Assembly (NCBI GenBank): GCA_029204225.1
Contig: CM055106.1
Coordinates: 35,688,361 to 35,752,360 of the forward strand
Direction: 5' to 3'
Length of the DNA: 64,000 bases
Source: Diphasiastrum complanatum
Taxonomy: Eukaryota; Streptophyta; Lycopodiopsida; Lycopodiales; Lycopodiaceae
Shown: positions 22,707-35,389 of the stretch, piece after piece
How positions within the stretch are numbered: the first letter of the stretch is position 1
Layout: the number at the start of each line of letters is the position of its first letter
Position numbers and translations under genes: made by a program
Notes under the pieces: model-generated
What the model was told of the DNA's origin: nothing
The model's input: only the letters and a program-made list of their open reading frames with translations
Database searches by the model: none

Positions 22707-24599
22707 AGGCATCACAGCTTGTGTTTCAGGTTATGAAGGACAAAATCAGATCTATCAATGATTTGGTGAAGATATCAAGTCTAGAGCATGCTAGAGAGGA
22801 TTCTACACCAAAATTGAGTTTTTTGCTTTTGTAAATTGGATCTTTTGTAGATCAAAACACTATATAGGGGTGAATATACTTGATCAATTCCGATTTTTGA
22901 ATTCACATACTAGATTTGGCAGATTTTTGGATCATTGGATCAGTCTAAGGGGTGGCTTATAGATTGCATATCAAATTTTCAGCTTTTGCATGTAGATTTG
23001 AAATAGTCAATTTTTTGTGATTTTGTCAAAACCCTAATTTTGATTGGATCTCTAGATAGTGAGGTTGCTGGACTTCATTTGAGTGTGTTTCAATCTTAGG
23101 AAGTGGCAAAAGTCATTAGATTGAGGATAGATCAGAGGTTGTTCAAGATTCCATGATTCTATGTGTTGATTTGTTTGGGAAGTGCTAGAAGAGAATTTGT
23201 GAGATAGTTTCAAATCTTGGTGATTTCTTTTGAAAGAATTTGTTGTTGTTCAAAGGAGTGCTTTGTGCATTGAAATAGGTTGAAAGAGAAGATCAAGTCA
23301 TTTCTACATGGCAACCTCAATTGGAGTCATGTTGGAAGTCAAGGATAGGCTTACCTCAAGTAACTATTCATTCTGGAAAGTGAGGATGGAGTCACTTCTT
23401 GAGATGAATGACCAACAACACAACAAGATCATTTTAGTTATGACAAGAGGGCCAAGAAGGCTCTACACATGATAAAGATGAATGTTACGAATGAACTTCT
23501 CAAGGAAGTTGGTAAGTGTACATCATCTTGGAAGCTTGGAATTCATTGAAGAAGCTTTATGAATCCAAGTCTACTTCTAGAGTGTTGACTCTAAGAAGGC
23601 AAATCTTTTCTTGTTTGCAAAAGAATGAAAAAAGTCCAAGTACTTTTGTTTTGAGAATGAAAGCATTGAATGATGAGTTAGCTTGCATAGATGAAAGCAT
23701 TAAGGAAGGAGAGCTTATTCAAGTGATTCTTAATGGCTTGTTGGATGCTCATGCTAACATTGTTCAAAGTATTACTATTCAAAAGACTTTGCCAAGTTTT
23801 ATGGATCAATCAAAAGGGTAAGCAAGTAGTTTCTGGAAATTATGTTGCTTTTCTAACCTCTTTGGATGAGCCTACAAGTGTAGATTAAGCAAGGAAAAAA
23901 GAGGAGTGGATCCAAGCAATGGATCTTGAGTATCGAACTCTTATGAAGAGTGAAACATCTTTTGGAGGATCTTCTTGTGTACATGGAGCTATGCAATAAA
24001 TGGATGTTATCTTGCTATAAAATCAAGTATTGGATCTGGAAAACAAAGTTTGTTCAATGACTTTAATGGTCAAGCTGAAGATCAAGAGGTTGATCTCAAA
24101 GCGCTTCAACTAGTCAAAAGGGAAGGTGGCAATTTGGAGCTAGTCAAGAGCATTAAGGAGAGGCAATTGGCAAAGGTGTTATGGATCTATTTTTGCAGCA
24201 TATTGAATACTCAAGTAAGATCAAAGAAGCAGCAAGGAAGTGTTGTTCAAGTTTACTTTACTTGTTCTATCTCATGTTTGAGTAATTTCATGTGGATGGT
24301 GCAAATTGTCAAGATATGGTAAAACTAGCTACATTGGTGAGCATCGTTTTGATGTTGGATTTGTACTAGCATTCTTGGCTGGTTTTGCTGATGGAAATCA
24401 AGCTATTGGAGGTTCAATATATCACTCATTCATGGTCAAGTCAAGGTATGATGGTATCTTATGGCAAGATGAAGATGGAGGCTCATTCATGGAGTATCAT
24501 GGTGGATACATGGCAACAAAGGACAAAGAAGGAGGAGACATGCAAGCAAAAGTTGATCACTCACATTTATTGTTTGTTTTCTGTATGCACTGTCAATAT
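22707..24599 (+). pseudogene. Family A body with internal deletion, carrying the foreign segment
   Basis: The leader leads to a gag starting near 23,309 (ATGGCAACCTCAATTGG), broken near 23,410 and at 23,516. Gag proceeds through LKKLYESKSTSRVLTLRRQI to LPSFMDQ at 23,812. The sequence then jumps to the post-integrase linker (KGKQVVSGNYVAFLTSLDEP), so the knuckle, protease and integrase are missing. From about 23,955, where RT should begin, it continues into the non-copia segment found in the opposite arm. It ends near 24,600 at a junction with family C. It is non-functional. Confidence 0.82.
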
Positions 24600-25557
24600 A
24601 CCACGAACCATCCTTCTTGAAAGGTGATGAAGAAAAACTCGAGACCATAAGAGATCCCTCTTCATCACTTGCATGAGCATCTTCCTTCTCTTCATTAGAA
24701 ATGTTGGCTTGCTTGAATTGACTCTTCTTCTTGAAGCAATTGGTGGCATAATTCCCCTTCTTGCCACAGAAGAAACACTTGATGTTTTTCTTCTCCTTCT
24801 TGGATGTCGAAGCTTGAGAGGACTCATCCTCATCTCCTTTCTCCTTGGAAATAAGATTGTTCTTGCTTGAAGAGAATTGGTGTTGATTCTTACTTCTTGT
24901 CTTGTGCTTGTCTTGGGTAAAGAGAGCTTGACCATCAATGTTGAGAGACAGTCTCTCCATTTTCAAGAGTTTATACTCTTGTCTTGATTCTTCAGAAATG
25001 AGCAAACTTTGGAGTGCTTCCAAACTTGGTAGCTCCTCCTTAATGGCATAACTCTGAACAAGGTTGTCATATTCCTCCTTTAACCCATTAAGTATGACTT
25101 GAACAAGTTCATTTTGGTTGATGGAGTCTCCTATGCATGACAATTCTCTATGGAGGTCTTTAACTCTCATTACATAAGCTGAAGCACATTCATCACTTCT
25201 CTGTACACTTTGAAAAATTTGGTTTCTTAGTGTTAGAAGTCTAGAAGTATTTTTTGCCTCATAGATAGACTTGAGAGTATCGCAAGCATCTTTGGCATTA
25301 GTACAAGCACCAATTTCTCTTAAGATGTCATTTGAGACATTCATCTTAATATAATGTAGAGCCATCCTGGCTCTCTTTTTGTACTTTAAAATTTCTTGAG
25401 GAATTTGTGGTTCTTCTTCAATGCCAAGTACAATATCCATCACATCTTGTAGTATTAAGACAGATTCCATTTTAACCTTCCAAATTGAGTAATTGGAGGT
25501 TGACAATCTTTCACTTGCTTCTAATAGAAAGACACCCATTGAAGTCATAAAGACATA
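24600..25557 (-). pseudogene. Second copy of family C gag, joined in tandem
   Basis: On the minus strand gag begins at FMTSMGVFLLEASERLS (about 25,545) and runs open through LLTLRNQIFQSVQR and the knuckle CFFCGKKGNYATNC (about 24,745-24,785), up to the protease entrance DGSWYID. It is cut near 24,600 against a family A segment. It is fused in frame to the RT tail of the C copy to its right (RYVFSML|TYVFM), with no LTR between. The third knuckle position reads N instead of H, which would impair the zinc site. Confidence 0.82.
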
Positions 25558-28500
25558 GGTCAACATAGAAAAGACATACCTAGATTGACAAATAAAAGCA
25601 TACTCTTCATGAAAATCAATCTCAAGGCCCAAAATGTAATGGATCTCTCCTAGATCTTGCATTTTAAATTATTTTCCTAATGCATCTTTGGTTTCTTGAA
25701 CTAGCATCAAACAACTTCCACTAAGAATAATGTCATCTACATAGATTAGGAGAATGACAATATTACTACCATCAAATTTTAAGTACATAGAACGATCATA
25801 GTCACTAAGCACAAATCCTAATGAAAGTAGAAAGTTGTTGGGTCTTGAATACCATGATCTAGGTGCTTGCTTTAAGCCATAAAGACTTCTAAATAGCAAA
25901 CACACTTAGATTTATCCTTGATAAATCCTTGAGGTTGTTCCATGTATATCTCCTCCTCAAGATAGCCATTCAAAAAAGCGTTGGAGACATCAAGTTGAAA
26001 CAGTTTCCACTTAAAAAATAAGGCAAGAGAGATTATGATTCTTATTGTCACCATCTTTGCTACAGGATCAAAGGTTTCTTCATAGTCAAGGCCATATATT
26101 TGTGCAAAGCCTTTAGCACATAATCTTGCCTTGTACTTGTTGATGGAGCCATCATGATTGGTCTTGATGTTGAACACCCACTTGCATCCAATGATATGCA
26201 TGTAAGGTGGTGGATCCACTAGCTCCCATGTGTGGTTGGCGATCAAGGCATCATATTCAATCTTCATGGCCTCATACCACTCCTTGGTATTGAGGGCTTC
26301 TTGAACATCTTTGGGCTCCTCATGAGAAACAAAATAAGCATAAGTGGAATCAAGATCCACTTGTTTTCCTTTGTCATCATAAGTGAGCCTCTTGGGCTCG
26401 TACCTCTCCCTCATGGATCTTCTAGGAGTGAAAATCTGAGGACTTCCATCTTCAAATCTTGACTCCTCCAGATGTTGATTGTCTTCAATAACAATAGGTG
26501 ATAGATTTTGAGGTTGCTTGATCTCGGCCCCTCCAAGATTGGACTTTTCTTCTTCATGAAAAACTACATCTCTACTATCAATTACTTTAGAGGTAGAGAG
26601 CATGTAGATTCGATAGGCTTTCTTGTTGGATGAATATCCAACCATTACTCCTTTGCTTGCACAAGGATCATCCTTCTTTCTCGTTTCCAAGGGAATATGG
26701 ACAAAGCATATGCATCCAAATACTCTAACGTGTTTAGCCTTAGGTTTCTTCAAATAGAGTGCTTCATATGGTGACTTTCCTCCAAGTGCAACACGAGGGA
26801 GTCTATTGCAAAGATAGTTTGAACAATTGATAGCCTCACCCCAAAAGTCTTTTGGCAAGGATGCCTCAATTCTAATGGTTTTGGCACATTCACACAATGT
26901 TCTATTCTTTCTTTCAGCCACCTCATTTTGAGATGGTGTATATGCACAAGAAAACTCCCTTTTAATGACTTCAAGCTCACAATAATCATGAAATTTATTG
27001 GAAGTGTACTCACCACCTCCATCACTTCTAAGGATCTTGATTTTGTAAGAAAATTGCTATTCAACTAGAGCTTTGAACTTTAGGAAATAGTCAAACACCA
27101 TAGATTTTGAAGCTAGAAGATATACCCAAGTAAATCTAGTGAAATCATCAATGAAAGTTACAAAGCAAGTAGCACCACCCTTGCTCTTTGAAGATGAGAA
27201 GTGCACATCCGAGTGTATGAGCTCCAATGGATGTGTAGTCTTGATAGATGACTTTGAAAAAGGCTTCTTATGAGACTTAGATATGGCACAAGCCTCACAT
27301 GGCCTGAAATTCTTGGAGATAAGATTAGGCAAGCCAATAGCTTTGGCTTTTTTGACCATGGACACCATAGAATTATAGTTAGGATCACCCAACCTTCTAT
27401 GCCATAGTTCCTCCAAAGACATATGAGTAGCAAAAGCACTATCACAAGAGTTAGCATACTCTTTGGGATCAAGCTTGTAGATTCCACCATATCTAGACCC
27501 AAATGCAAGGATTTTATCATGCTTCTTGATTGTACATGTATCAACATTGAAATTCACATCTAGTCCACTATCAAACAATTGCCCAACACTAATAAGATTT
27601 TTTGTTAACTTGGGAACAAAAAGTACTTTAGACAGAGAAAGAACTTTTGATGAAGAAATCTTTAAGGGAATGGTCCCTATGCCTTCAATAGCACACTCAT
27701 GATCATTTGCTATGTAGATGGACTTCTTGGCTCCTTCATAAGGTGACATGGATGAAAAAGAATACTTGGAGCTACACATATGTGAGGAAGCTCCACAATC
27801 GATATACCACGAACCATCCTTCTTGAAAGGTGATGAAGAAAAACTTGAGACCATAAGAGATCCCTCTCCATAACTTGCATGAGCATCTTCCTTCTCTTCA
27901 TTAGAAATGTTGGCTTGCTTGAATTGACTCTTCTTCTTGAAGCAACTGGTGGCATAATGCCCCTTCTTGCCACAAAAGAAACACTTGATGTTTTTCTTCT
28001 TCTTCTTGGATGTGGAAGCTTGAGAGGACTCATCCTCATCTCCTTTCTCCTTGGAAATAAGATTGTTCTTGCTTGAAGAGAATTGGTGTTGATTCTTACT
28101 TCTTGTCTTGTGCTTGTCTTTGGTAAAGAGAGCTTTACCATCAATGTTGAGAGACAGTCTCTCCATTTTCAAGAGTTATACTCTTGTCTTGATTCTTCAA
28201 AAATGAGCACACTTTGGAGTGCTTCCAAACTTGGTAGCTCCTCCTTAATGGCATAACTCTGAACAAGGTTGTCATATTCTTCCTTTAACCCATTAAGTAT
28301 GACTTGAACAAGTTCATTCTGGTTGTTGAGTCTCCTATGCATGACAATTCTCTATGGAGGTCTTTAACTCTCTATACATAAGCTGAAGCACATTCATCAC
28401 TTCTCTGTACACTTTGAAAAATTTGTTTTCTTAGTGTTAGAAGTCTAGAAGTATTTTTTGCCTCATAGATAGACTTGAGAGTATCCCAAGCATCTTTGGC

Positions 28501-28745
28501 ATTAGTACAAGCACCAATTTCTCTTAAGATGTCATTTGAGACATTCATCTTAATATAATGCAGAGCCATCTTGGCTCTCTTTTTGTACTTTGGAATTTCT
28601 TGAGGAATTTGTGGTTCTTCTTCAACGCCAAGTACAATATCCATCACGTCTTGTAGTATTAAGACAGTCATTCTAACCTTCCAAATTGAGTAATTGGAGT
28701 TTGACAATCTTTCACTTGCTTCTAATAGAAAGACACCCATTGAAG
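25558..28745 (-). pseudogene. Family C copia gag-protease-integrase-RT (minus)
   Basis: Reading leftward, gag starts at about 28,740 (MTSMGVFLLEASERLS) and the knuckle CFFCGKKGHYATSC lies near 27,960-28,000. Protease DCGASSHM follows near 27,795 (the usual DSGA reads DCGA). The GAG-pre-integrase motif LWHRRLGDPNYNSM is near 27,395, integrase with RSDGGGEYTS near 27,025, and RT with LIYVDDIILSG near 25,735. RT ends at RYVFSML near 25,558 without RNase H. Lesions include frameshifts near 28,185 and 28,340, TAG at 27,060, a frameshift near 25,905 and TAA near 25,668. The last stop and the TAG also occur in the plus-strand C copy. The element B target site is intact here. Confidence 0.88.
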
Positions 28746-29490
28746 TCATAAAGAATGATGGAAATAAAAAAAGATGGATGAAAGAATTGCTTATCTTCTC
28801 ACTATAGGAACCAAGCAAGGGTACATAACCAAATCCTATGTAAGACTTAGCAAAAAACTGTGAGATAGATCTCACTAGCTTGACAATCTCTCTAAAACAA
28901 GATTTGAATCATCAACAAAGATGAAGTATGGCAAAAGTTATGGTTCTCTGAATTTTACACATGTGAAATATTCCAAAAATGTCAAATTGACTCAAATACA
29001 ATCTATTTGTATGAAACAATTTGCCTAAAACCTATAAGTTTTGTCTAAATCACATATAGATGAGATTGTGTAGCTTCTGGATGATTTTTGTGATCATTCA
29101 AGCAATAAATGACATGTACACACGATTTGCCATAGGTCTAGGCACCCTACCTATGACTCTTCAAAAGCTTATATCTTCTGATTGGCTTATCCAACTGTCA
29201 TGATTCAAATTGCATCAAATTCTACACATTTCTAGCTTTCTAGTGGGCTAATTTGTCTGAAATTTGGATCTGAGGTGAGAGAGAACCACCAATCTAAAAA
29301 TGGGCAGATTTCACACGTGCCAGCACCTAAAATTCCGTACAGTACTTGATCTGGCACATTCAATGTGGTTTGAAGCTCAAAATCACAAGAAAATTGCAAA
29401 CTAGCTAGAAGGTAGAATCTAGACAATTCCTAGCTTGAAATCTGATCAGATCTGCAAACTTTTTGATTAGATTTGCTTGTAAAACTTAGG
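28746..29490 (-). mobile_element. Family C leader
   Basis: About 750 bp of untranslated leader lie between the primer site and gag. It contains palindrome variants TTACACATGTGAAA (28,956-28,969) and TTTCACACGTGCC (about 29,309-29,321). I see no coding sequence. Confidence 0.7.
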
Positions 29491-29505
29491 TAGGCTCTGA
29501 TACCA
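29491..29505 (-). promoter_or_regulatory. Family C primer-binding site
   Basis: On the minus strand this reads TGGTATCAGAGCCTA immediately downstream of the LTR end (ATTCATCA). It is a perfect initiator tRNA-Met primer match over the first 12 bases. Confidence 0.88.
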
Positions 29506-30085
29506 TGATGAATTCACATGTGTGGGATGCCCTACACATGTATTTTTGATCTCCTAAGCCCAATAACACCATAAAGATCAGACTAGCATTGGTGGTCAAT
29601 AGGAAAGCTGATCATACAAGGAATATTGTGTTACAAGCAATCTCTGTCAACAAAACATAAGACTAGGCATCATAGATGCCTCTACTCGGCTAGAGAGAGA
29701 AAATAACAAGTACAAAACTCGTGGAGAGAGAGAGGGCACAAAGAGCTTGTCTCCAAATTTGCATTACACACAAATTTCATCATTTTCTCAATGAGAGTAC
29801 ATCACATATATATAGATCCATGGACTCTTCTCCTACTTTGAGTTGAATTGGAGTTGTGGATCCACCTCTCAAGCTATCTAGACTTATCCAAGCCACCTCA
29901 CTATGTCTAATTGTGCCACATAGACTTTTCATGCATTAAATGTGGCATGTAAAGTACAAATGGCAATTCCTATGGTAGCTCGAGTTTCTACTTCTACCTA
30001 CCTTGAATATTTTATTCTAAGATGGGTCTTTACTAAGCCAAAAGAGCTCAATTCATCTTTGGCATTTTTAGGACCCATACTCACA
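29506..30085 (-). mobile_element. Family C 5' LTR (about 580 bp; left end in element orientation approximate)
   Basis: The LTR ends (minus strand) GTGAATTCATCA at 29,506. The most likely start is TGTGAGTATGGGTCC at 30,085, although about 30 more bases to 30,117 could belong to it. It contains a palindrome variant near 29,511-29,525, a GA-rich block near 29,690-29,740 and a TATATATAGATCC segment near 29,805-29,820 that may be the promoter. Confidence 0.65.
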
Positions 30086-30117
30086 ACATTAGATAGATTT
30101 TTCAATATTTTGACACT

Positions 30118-30848
30118 TTGAACTTTCCAGTTCCACAGGCGACTATTCCCATTGAAGGTCCAAGCTCTTCTACTTCTGATGAACAACGAATTAATGGTGG
30201 GTCAGAAGATGATGATGTTGAAGTTCAACAACTACAGTATGACAGAAACGATCAACTTTTTGTACTACCCAAAAGATCTTCAAGGACTAGCAAACCACCC
30301 AACCAGTATATTGACGAGTCTGCAGCCGACCTTGTTCAGGAACCGAAGTCTGTCCAAGAGGCACTCAGTCAGCCTGACTCAAATCTTTGGAAAGAAGCTA
30401 TGGATAAAGAGTATTCATCTCTTATCAAGAACTAGACGTGGACGATTGTCGAATTACCTGTCAACAGAAACTAGTTGATTGCAAATGGATTTTCAAAGTC
30501 AAGTACAGCGCAGATGGAAGCATCAACAGAAGAAAGGCATGACTAGTAGCCAGAGGTCTTTCTTAGGTATACAACGTTGATTACATTGAGATCTTCAATA
30601 CAGTAGTCAAGCATTCTTCTATTTGACTTTTGCTATCATTTGCCTCTGCAGCATATTTGAAAATACATCAAATGGATGTACAAACAACATATCTCATTGG
30701 AGTTATCGAAGAAGACATTTACATGGTGCAACCCGAAGGTTATATTATCGAGGGTAAACACAATCATGTGTGTAAACTCCACAAGACACTATATGGCTTG
30801 AAGCAATCTGCTCAAGCATGGTTTCAAAGGATCAATACTTTCCTTACA
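30118..30848 (+). pseudogene. Copia family H linker and RT fragment
   Basis: The open part ends LWKEAMDKEYSSLIKN, the entrance to copia RT, and stops at TAG 30,433. Further RT pieces follow in shifted frames: HQMDVQTTYLIGVIEEDIYM (30,668 on) and LHKTLYGLKQSAQAWFQR (near 30,780). Several stops interrupt the conserved WTIVELP and KWIFKVK blocks. It is cut at about 30,848 head-to-head with family G on the other strand. It resembles the Tnt1/Copia-type RT more than families A-C. It is non-functional. Confidence 0.75.
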
Positions 30849-32750
30849 TGCAACTGCCTCTCCCCAAAATTCTTTAGGTAGAGAAGCTTCTAGCCTAATG
30901 GATTTTGCACATTCACACAAAGTTCTATTTTTTCTCTCAGCAACTCCATTTTGCTGTTGAATATATGAACAAGAAAACTCTCTTTGAATGCCTTCTCTCT
31001 CACAAAAGTCTTTAAACTTATTGGAAGTGTATTCTCCTCCACTATCACTTCTCAAAGCTTTCAACTTGAAAGAAAACTTCTTTTCTACATAAGCTTTGAA
31101 AGTAAGAAAAACATCATAGACCATGGCTTTTGAAGACATCATATAGATCCAAGAATATCTTGTATAATCATCTACAAATGAAACAAAGCAATTTGCTCCT
31201 CCTTTGCTCTTAGTTGATGAGAAATGAACATCAGAGTGCACTAGTTCAAATGGTTGCTTTGTTTTGATGCTTGATCTAGGAAAAGGCCTCCTGTGTGATT
31301 TTGCCAGCACACAAGCTTCACAAGGCAGAAGCTCCTTTGATAGTGTCTTTGGTAGTCCAACAACTTTTCCTTCCTTGACCATAGATTGCATGGCTTTGAA
31401 ATTGGGATGACCCAATCTCTTGTGCCACAGATCCTCCTGAAGAACCTTGGTCTCATAAGCAATATATGAAATGTTAGCACTCTCTCTAGAATCTAGCTTG
31501 TACAGCTTACCAATTCTAGATCCTCTAGCAATAACTTCATTTTCTCTGGAGATTATATAGTTGTCAACTTGAAACTTGACATCCAATCCACTATCAAACA
31601 ATTGTCCTACACTAATGAGATTCTTAGTCAATCTAGGTACATACAATACATCATGTAAGCAAAAAGATTTTGATGATGATGCATGCAATGGAATACTACC
31701 AATTCCTTCAATCCTACACTCTACATCATTAGCAGTATAGATTGATCTTTTTGCGCCTAGATATGGCATGAGATTAGTGAAAAAGTCCCTAGAACTAGAC
31801 ATATGGGAACTAGCCCCCCTATCTATCCACCAAACTTCTTCATTCTTAAAAGTAAAAGATGAAAAAGTAGACATCATTAATGAATCCTCTCTTTCACTCT
31901 CAACACCTCACACTCATCCTCATTAGTAAGGTTAGCTTGCTTAGATTGGTTCTTCTTCTTGAACAGTTTGATGCATAGTGTCCTTTCTTGTCATAGAAAA
32001 AACACTTGATCTTTGACAACTTCTTCTTGCCACTGGATGTTGCAGCTTGTGAGGATTGATCCTCACCACCTTCTTTGGCTTTGTCCTTCTTGAAGTGTTG
32101 TTGTCCTTTGCCCTTGCCTCTTGACTTGCCTCTGATGAAGAGTGCTTTGTCATCTCCACCATCTTTCAATGAAAGTCTATTGATCCTCAGCATCTTGTTC
32201 TCTTGCCTGCTTTCTTCAGCAATGAGAACACCTTGCAGTGTCTCCAAGGATGGAAGATCCTCCCTGACAGCATAAGTCTACACAATATTGTCATACTCAT
32301 CTCTAAGTCCATTTAGGACTACTTGAACAAGTTCAGTGTTCTTAAGAGCATCTCCAATACCAGCTAACTCTTGATGAAGATCCTTAACTCTCATGACATA
32401 TGATGAAGCACTCTCGTCTACTCTCTGATAACTTAGAAATATCTGGTTTCTAAGTGTAAGCAATCTAGAAGTATTCTTGATTTCGTAGATTATTTTTAGA
32501 GTATCCCAAGCTTCCTTGGCAGTGGTGCATGTACTGATCTCTCTCAACACTTCATTAGTTACATCATTTTAATGAAACGAAGGGCAATTCTGGTTCTTTT
32601 GTGAAATGCTGTAGCTTCATTAGGTGCAGTAGGTTCTTCTTCAGCTCCACTCACAATATCCATTACATCTTGTAGAATCAATAATGATTCCATTCTGATC
32701 TTCCACATTGCATAATTGGAAGATGTTAATCTCTCACTGTGCTCCAATAA
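30849..32750 (-). pseudogene. Copia family G gag-protease-integrase relic
   Basis: Gag starts near 32,747 (MEHSERLTSSNYAMWKIRM), with frame breaks near 32,560 and 32,278. The knuckle reads CFFYDKKGHYASNC near 31,985, having lost its second cysteine. Protease reads WWIDRGASSHM near 31,830, where DSGA has become DRGA. From about 31,877 the frame is open through HKRLGHPNFKAMQSM (near 31,410), the integrase core FVSFVDDYTRYSWIYMM, RSDSGGEYTS (near 31,040) and GVAERKNRTLCECAK. It ends at LPKEFWGEAVAC, where it abuts the H fragment. RT and RNase H are absent. It is non-functional. Confidence 0.85.
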
Positions 32751-33530
32751 ATGTGAACCAGATAAAGATATCTTCTCTATGAGAAATTCTAGTAATGATA
32801 AAAAATGGAGTTGAAAGGATGTTGCTTACAATCTCAATCTAGGGCCTAACATTGATGTTGATCCAACCTATGAAATCTAGAAATAGATGTGAGAAATTCT
32901 CAAAACAAAAAATCAATCTATCTTGAATTTGGATCGTGCTTCAGTCACAAAAAAGAAGCACATGCAAGTAAGAAGTCTATCTCTCCCACAAGTTTCAAAG
33001 TACTGATAAACTCTCTAGGAACTTACTTTCAACTCAAACACAATAATTTGTGTGAAATGAAAAGTCTAAGATCTCAGAACACTCACTTCTATCCAATTTT
33101 ATTTGATTGATAGTGAAAATTGATGAAAATGGTGAAAAGAACTGATGTGTGCTCACTTTGCAATATCCCACGAGTTGAGTACTCTCTCAAATTCTCTGAT
33201 TGCCTAAAACTCTTCTTAAAACAAATCAAATTGATTTAGAAACACGAGCAACACATTCTACTCTTCAATACCTATCCAACAAGCTATAGAACATCAAATT
33301 TGGATCAAATCTAGAGAAGTAGCACTCATTTAATGAGGGCTGATTTCACACATGTGAGCTCTCTGTCCGTACAGGGCTCTGCTGGAGCAGATCAGGCTCA
33401 TTTTGATCCACTTATGATCCACAGATAGCTTGTCTCTCAGCGAGTTTGAATCCCTCTCCCAAATCCGAGTTCCTGCAAGCAAAAGCACTGAAGATCTGAT
33501 GTATACACCCTCACATCTTCAAAGCATGAA
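32751..33530 (-). mobile_element. Family G leader
   Basis: This is an untranslated leader of about 780 bp between the primer site and gag. It carries a palindrome variant TTTCACACATGTGAG at about 33,344-33,358. No credible frame was found. Confidence 0.65.
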
Positions 33531-33542
33531 GCTCTGATACCA
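33531..33542 (-). promoter_or_regulatory. Family G primer-binding site
   Basis: The minus strand reads TGGTATCAGAGC, directly following LTR terminus AACACTTCACA. It is a perfect 12-base match to the plant copia initiator tRNA-Met primer site. Confidence 0.88.
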
Positions 33543-33845
33543 TGTGAAGTGTTTAGCATGTGTGAACTTCACCACACACCCTACAGGATCTTACTGAGGT
33601 GTTGTGATTGCACAAGATTGATCAGAGAACAGTATACTTGAAAAATCTATGACAAGAGCACAATGGCATACATCAGATGAAAAAATCTAACTTCTCACTA
33701 TGAGAATTGAATGTAAAAAATAATTCTAAGTGCTCAGTATGGGAAAAATATCCTGCTCTTGGGTAGAGAGAGAAAATCAATGATGAAAAACTCGGGTAGA
33801 GAGAGAATGAGTCCAAAACACCAAAATCTCATTATTCTTATGTGT
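33543..33845 (-). mobile_element. Family G LTR (3' part; upstream end unclear)
   Basis: The LTR terminus TGTGAAGTG on the plus strand is at 33,543. LTR-like sequence with GGTAGAGAGAG blocks (33,762 and 33,793) and a nearby CTCGGG motif extends to about 33,845. There it changes to a CT-rich sequence of different character, so the LTR is probably truncated. Its full length cannot be determined. Confidence 0.5.
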
Positions 33846-35380
33846 CTCTTAGGCACCCTCTTTGGGTTGCACCTCTCTCATGTTCAGTGCTCTAACCGGT
33901 TCCTTGGCTTATTCACATCTAAGCTCACTTTGCTCTCTCCCCTCCTCATGCACTCCTTTCTTCTCCCTACATCTTTGCCTATGCCTACAAAGGCCTTACT
34001 ACTCTGGACCAGCTCATTCATGTGCCTCCTTGCCAAATCCCAACTGCTTTCTCCCTATCTGGCAATGAGTGTTCTCTTATTGACCTCGCCTCTATTTCCT
34101 CGGCCTATAACTTTCTCCCCATGACCCTCACAGGCTAGGAACCTTGTCTTGAATCTTCTCTCCTTGCTTATCGTGTGTGACACATCTTCATCATTTCACT
34201 TCTCTCCTCCAAAACTATCTTGATACTTGCTAGTCTTTGGAAGACCCTCCTACTCTCTGACACAAGGGATTCTCTACAATTTCGTGTAGGTAAGCTTAGA
34301 TACCTAACTTATTGTATCATATCTAGCTCCTTGCCTTTGCTCACCAAGTGGCTTTTCCTTAGTGACCACCTCTATCATGTTTGCTAGTTGGAGGAAGACA
34401 TCGTGGAGCATCTTCTACTATCGTAGAGACCTCTATTGCATGTTATGCACTTATTCAGCCGCTTGGGGTACTCCTCCACCTCTTACTATTTTTTCGATCC
34501 TTCTTGAAGATATAATGTTGACCGATTTTACTCCTTCAAGGAGACAATTTCAGCTTGTAATGCTGCTTTTTGTACTATACATCTATGAAAATCTACTAGT
34601 CTCTCATTGATTTGCAAAAATAAAATAAAATCTGTAAAACCACATTCCAAAATTCTAGGGAGCCGGCTTTGAATGTTGTATAAAAACTAGTGTTGTGTGG
34701 GTACTTGATTTGTTTGAGACTTGGCAGTTTTGAGTTTTTACCTTTTAAGTTTCTTTATAGAACCAAAGGTTTTGGGTATTTGAGTTTTTACTCATTTCTA
34801 ATACTTGACTAGCTATTGATCCATGGAAAATAATTTGAAATATTGGGCTCTCAATAGCATAGAGGATTGAAGCTAATAGAACCCTCGATTATATATAGTC
34901 AAGGACATCAATTCAAACCAAGTTGATGCCCAAATTATTTGCCCACCGTAAATTTTGGCTATCTATCACAATGTAATAAAAATTTAGCATGCAAACATTC
35001 AAGAATTGAATTTGTAATTTTGGTTACTAGTACATGTGTGTCAGCATCGAAATTTCACAATCTTAACTTAGTGGGTTCAAGGAAATTAAAATTCAATTAT
35101 TCATACATGTGTAAAATAAATTAGCATGCAAAAATCCAATATTTGCACTTGTAAGCTCAATGAGATTAGTATCTTGTTTTACAATATGCAACTTTGTCCA
35201 TCGCACTGAGGTTTATGGGTGGAGTTGTTTGACATCAGCCGCAAAGGTGCAGCTCGAACCCCAACCATTGTATATAAAACTTAGATATCAAGTATATTAT
35301 CAATCTTGCTTGGTAACCAGGATCAGGATGGTCTATGGTGTTGAAAGAAATTGTATATTTTATATTTGTATTTTACATAA
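33846..35380. other. Gene-poor stretch
   Basis: CT-rich DNA occupies 33,846-34,600 and AT-rich DNA 34,600-35,380. The plus frames near 33,759-34,124 are leucine/serine-rich translations of CT-rich DNA without domain signatures, and I do not accept them. No LTR, RNA gene or tandem array was seen. Confidence 0.5.
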
Positions 35381-35389
35381 ATAAGGTTA

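Noticed and set aside
24306-24627. Frames in the foreign segment as a recognised RNase H or RT
   Set aside because: No YVDD, SSTEAEY or DSDFAG-type motif is present in any frame. It was kept as unidentified rather than forced into a copia domain.
33759-34124. 121-codon Leu/Ser-rich frame as a membrane protein
   Set aside because: It is CT-rich DNA partly within a G LTR. An overlapping frame has similar composition, and there is no conserved pattern.
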